Part shown: piece by piece, positions 62,117 through 64,000 of the stretch
Numbering within the stretch: the first letter of the stretch is position 1
Layout of the letters: each line of letters begins with the position of its first letter
Assembly: GCA_028285485.1 (NCBI GenBank)
Contig: JANQPC010000068.1
Location: 1 to 64,000 of the forward strand
Source: Paracoccaceae bacterium
GTDB lineage: Bacteria; Pseudomonadota; Alphaproteobacteria; Rhodobacterales; Rhodobacteraceae
Length of the DNA: 64,000 nt
Reading direction: 5' to 3'
Made by a program: the position numbers and the translations under genes
The notes under the pieces: model-generated
Seen by the model: the letters and a program-made list of their open reading frames with translations, nothing else
What the model was told of the DNA's origin: nothing
Database searches by the model: none

Positions 62117-63802
62117 ATGGATCAGCTTGTTCCGCCCAAACACAAACGCCGCGATCCCTCGCTGCCAAAGGGCCGTCAGGTCAGCGACGATCATGTGGCC
62201 CATGTTGCGGATATCCTTGGAGATATGGCGCGCCGGCCGGATATGGTGATCGAGGCGCTGCATCTGTTTCAGGATCGGCAGGGCTATATCTCCGCCGCCG
62301 ATATAACTGCGCTGGCGGAGCTTTTTCGCCTCTCGCAGGTGGAAATCTTCGAGGTCGCGAGCTTTTATCACCACTTCGACGTGATCAAGGAAGGCGAAAC
62401 GCCGCCGCCGCCGGTGACGATCCGCGTCAGCACCTGCGTGTCCTGCGAACTGGCCGGTGCTAATGCGCTGATCGAGGATCTCAAGGCCGCCGTTGACCCC
62501 TCTGAAGTGCGGGTGATCGGCGCCCCCTGCATCGGGCAATGCGATGGCGCGCCCGCGGCGCTTGTGGGCAAGCAAATCGTCCGCTATGCAACTGTTGAGA
62601 CGCTGCTGCAAGCGATCGCCGCAAACCCCCGCCGCCCGCAATTGCCGGATTACGAGAACCTCGCGCTTTACCGCGCCGAAGGCGGCTATCACGTGCTGGC
62701 CAAGATCATGTCGGGCGAGATCTCGCCCGATCAGGCAATCCAGAAGATGTCCGAAGGCGGGCTGCGCGGCCTTGGGGGCGCGGGCTTCCCGGCCGGGAAG
62801 AAATGGGGCTTCGTGCGCAGCTACCCCGGCCCGCGCCTGATGACGGTGAATGGCGATGAGGGCGAGCCGGGCACGTTCAAGGATCGCTGGTGGCTGGAGA
62901 AGCACCCGCATCGGATGCTGGAAGGCGCGCAGATTGCGGCCCATGTGGTGGGCTGCGACCGCATCTACTTGTACATGCGCGACGAGTATCCGCAGGTCCA
63001 CGAAATCCTGCGCCGCGAGATTGATGCGCTGGAGCGCGCGGGGCTGTGCCCGGTGCCGTTTGAGCTGCGGCGCGGCGCGGGCGCCTATATCTGCGGCGAA
63101 GAAAGCGCGATGATCGAATCGATCGAGGGCAAGCGCGGGCTGCCGCGCCACCGCCCGCCCTATATCGCCGAGGTCGGGCTTTTCGGGCGCCCAACACTAA
63201 ACCACAACGTGGAAACCCTGCTCTGGGTGCCGCAGATCGTGGAACACGGGCCGGAATGGTTCGCCTCTCAGGGCTGGACGGAAGAGAACAAGGGCGTGCG
63301 CTCTTTCTCCGTATCGGGCCGCGTGAAGGAGCCCGGCGTGAAGATCGCGCCCGCAGGTATCCCGCTGATCCGCCTGATCGAAGACTATTGTGGCGGCATG
63401 GAAGAGGGGCATGAGCTTTACGCCTTCATGCCCGGCGGCGCCTCGGGCGGCATCTTCCCCGCCCACATGGCTGATCGCGCGATGGATTTCGGCACCTGGG
63501 AACAGGAGGGCGGGTTCATCGGCAGCCATGCGGTGGTGATCCTGTCGCAGCACGACAGCGTGCGCCAGGCGGTGCTGAACACGATGCGCTTCTTCAAGCA
63601 TGAAAGCTGCGGACAGTGCACACCTTGCCGTTCGGGCACCGACAAGATGGTGCGCATGCTCGAAGCGCAGGAACAGGATGCGGAGATGTTCGACGATCTT
63701 CTCACCGTCATGCGCGACAGTTCGATCTGCGGGCTGGGCCAGGCCGCGGGCAATTGCGTGACCCACCTGATGCAGCATTTTCCCGAGGAGTTCGCACAAT
63801 GA
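62117..63802 (+). CDS. NAD-dependent formate dehydrogenase beta subunit, NuoE-NuoF fusion
   Basis: This 561-residue fused flavoprotein has two parts. The N-terminal NuoE/FdsG-like domain (about 1-160) has the [2Fe-2S] cysteines in VSTCVSCELAGA and IGAPCIGQCDGAPA. The NuoF/FdsB-like domain has the NAD/FMN segments GLRGLGGAGFPAGKKWGFV and VNGDEGEPGTFKDR, GAGAYICGEESAMIESIEGKRG, and the [4Fe-4S] cysteines in ESCGQCTPCRSG. It passes electrons from formate oxidation to NAD+. The same fusion is known for the FDH1 beta subunit of Methylobacterium. It overlaps the next gene by 4 bases (ATGA). Confidence 0.9.
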   Translation: MDQLVPPKHKRRDPSLPKGRQVSDDHVAHVADILGDMARRPDMVIEALHLFQDRQGYISAADITALAELFRLSQVEIFEVASFYHHFDVIKEGETPPPPVTIRVSTCVSCELAGANALIEDLKAAVDPSEVRVIGAPCIGQCDGAPAALVGKQIVRYATVETLLQAIAANPRRPQLPDYENLALYRAEGGYHVLAKIMSGEISPDQAIQKMSEGGLRGLGGAGFPAGKKWGFVRSYPGPRLMTVNGDEGEPGTFKDRWWLEKHPHRMLEGAQIAAHVVGCDRIYLYMRDEYPQVHEILRREIDALERAGLCPVPFELRRGAGAYICGEESAMIESIEGKRGLPRHRPPYIAEVGLFGRPTLNHNVETLLWVPQIVEHGPEWFASQGWTEENKGVRSFSVSGRVKEPGVKIAPAGIPLIRLIEDYCGGMEEGHELYAFMPGGASGGIFPAHMADRAMDFGTWEQEGGFIGSHAVVILSQHDSVRQAVLNTMRFFKHESCGQCTPCRSGTDKMVRMLEAQEQDAEMFDDLLTVMRDSSICGLGQAAGNCVTHLMQHFPEEFAQ

Positions 63803-64000
63803 GCCTTGATATGGCCCATACCGGCGTTGCCTTCATGCTCGATGGGCAGGAGGTTCAGGCGCTGCCCGGCGAAACGATCTGGGATGTGGCGAAGCGCCAT
63901 CAGACCGAAATTCCGCATCTCTGCCACAAGGATGTGCCCGACCTGCGGTCAGACGGGAACTGCCGCGCCTGTGTTGTGGAGATCGAGGGCGAGCGCACGC
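63799..64000 (+). CDS. Formate dehydrogenase alpha subunit (N-terminal part, cut by window edge)
   Basis: Only the first 67 codons are present. They read MSLDMAHTGVAFMLDGQEVQALPGETIWDVAKRH, then IPHLCHKDVPDLRSDGNCRACVVEIEGERT. This is the plant-type [2Fe-2S] ferredoxin domain found at the start of NAD-dependent molybdenum or tungsten formate dehydrogenases (FdsA/Fdh1A), with Cys residues in LCHKD, GNCRAC. The downstream catalytic domain lies outside the window. Coupled to the beta-subunit gene by a 4-base overlap. Confidence 0.85.
   Translation, partial: MSLDMAHTGVAFMLDGQEVQALPGETIWDVAKRHQTEIPHLCHKDVPDLRSDGNCRACVVEIEGERT

Overview
The window is 64 kb of GC-rich, densely packed chromosomal DNA. 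Gene content and style point to an alphaproteobacterium, most likely Rhodobacterales (Roseobacter group): a tandem glycine riboswitch before gcvT, an FeS-type bacterial cryptochrome/photolyase, a UbiG-family methyltransferase, a fused NuoE-NuoF formate dehydrogenase subunit, an FnrL-like box, and many ATGA/TGATG-coupled operons. This assignment rests on family recognition, not on a marker gene. I saw no tRNA, rRNA, IS element, prophage or CRISPR array.

Left third (1-19.6 kb): mostly housekeeping genes in short units. In order they are gcvT with its riboswitch, a gamma-glutamylcyclotransferase-like gene, a MATE pump, a SAF-domain oxidoreductase, gltX, a small zincin, an exported MBL-fold hydrolase, a PfkB-type kinase, a PAS protein that looks like a dead histidine kinase, nadE, a 19-repeat exported MORN protein, a photolyase overlapped by an SDR, a periplasmic beta-propeller protein, a probable leucine leader peptide followed by leuA, and a CPA2 antiporter.

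Middle (19.6-35.6 kb): the rod-shape operon mreB-mreC-mreD-mrdA-rodA runs leftward and ends in a translationally coupled hydroxyacid dehydrogenase. It is followed by sseB-like and uracil-DNA-glycosylase-like genes, an arsR/permease pair behind a likely autoregulated, nearly leaderless promoter, nhaA, a KpsT/KpsE-like capsule export pair without a visible KpsM, an unusual matrixin-type protease, and purF. A 53-bp repeat occurs twice, each time between convergent genes.

Sugar cluster (35.7-47.9 kb): an eleven-gene leftward operon encodes an acetoacetate-decarboxylase-family protein, a D-2-hydroxyacid dehydrogenase, an FAH-family hydrolase, a four-part CUT2 sugar ABC transporter, an FCD-type GntR regulator, a Gfo/Idh dehydrogenase, a TIM-barrel isomerase/epimerase and a rhamnose-mutarotase-like protein. 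A divergent pair encodes an SDR and an enolase-superfamily dehydratase. The two arms share an intergenic region with two overlapping GntR-type palindromes. I read this as non-phosphorylating breakdown of a deoxy-sugar (L-rhamnose or L-fucose type) to pyruvate plus a C3 product, with an unexplained decarboxylase-family step.

Right end (48-64 kb): after two small single genes and a ubiG homologue comes a LysR-controlled operon: a DUF1445 (D-glutamate cyclase family) gene, TRAP transporter dctP-dctQ-dctM, a DUF2848 gene, and pxpB-pxpC without pxpA. It is probably for uptake and opening of a 5-oxoproline-like lactam. Phosphoenolpyruvate synthase with an FnrL-like box, a DUF3179 protein, and the start of an NAD-dependent formate dehydrogenase operon that runs off the right edge complete the window.
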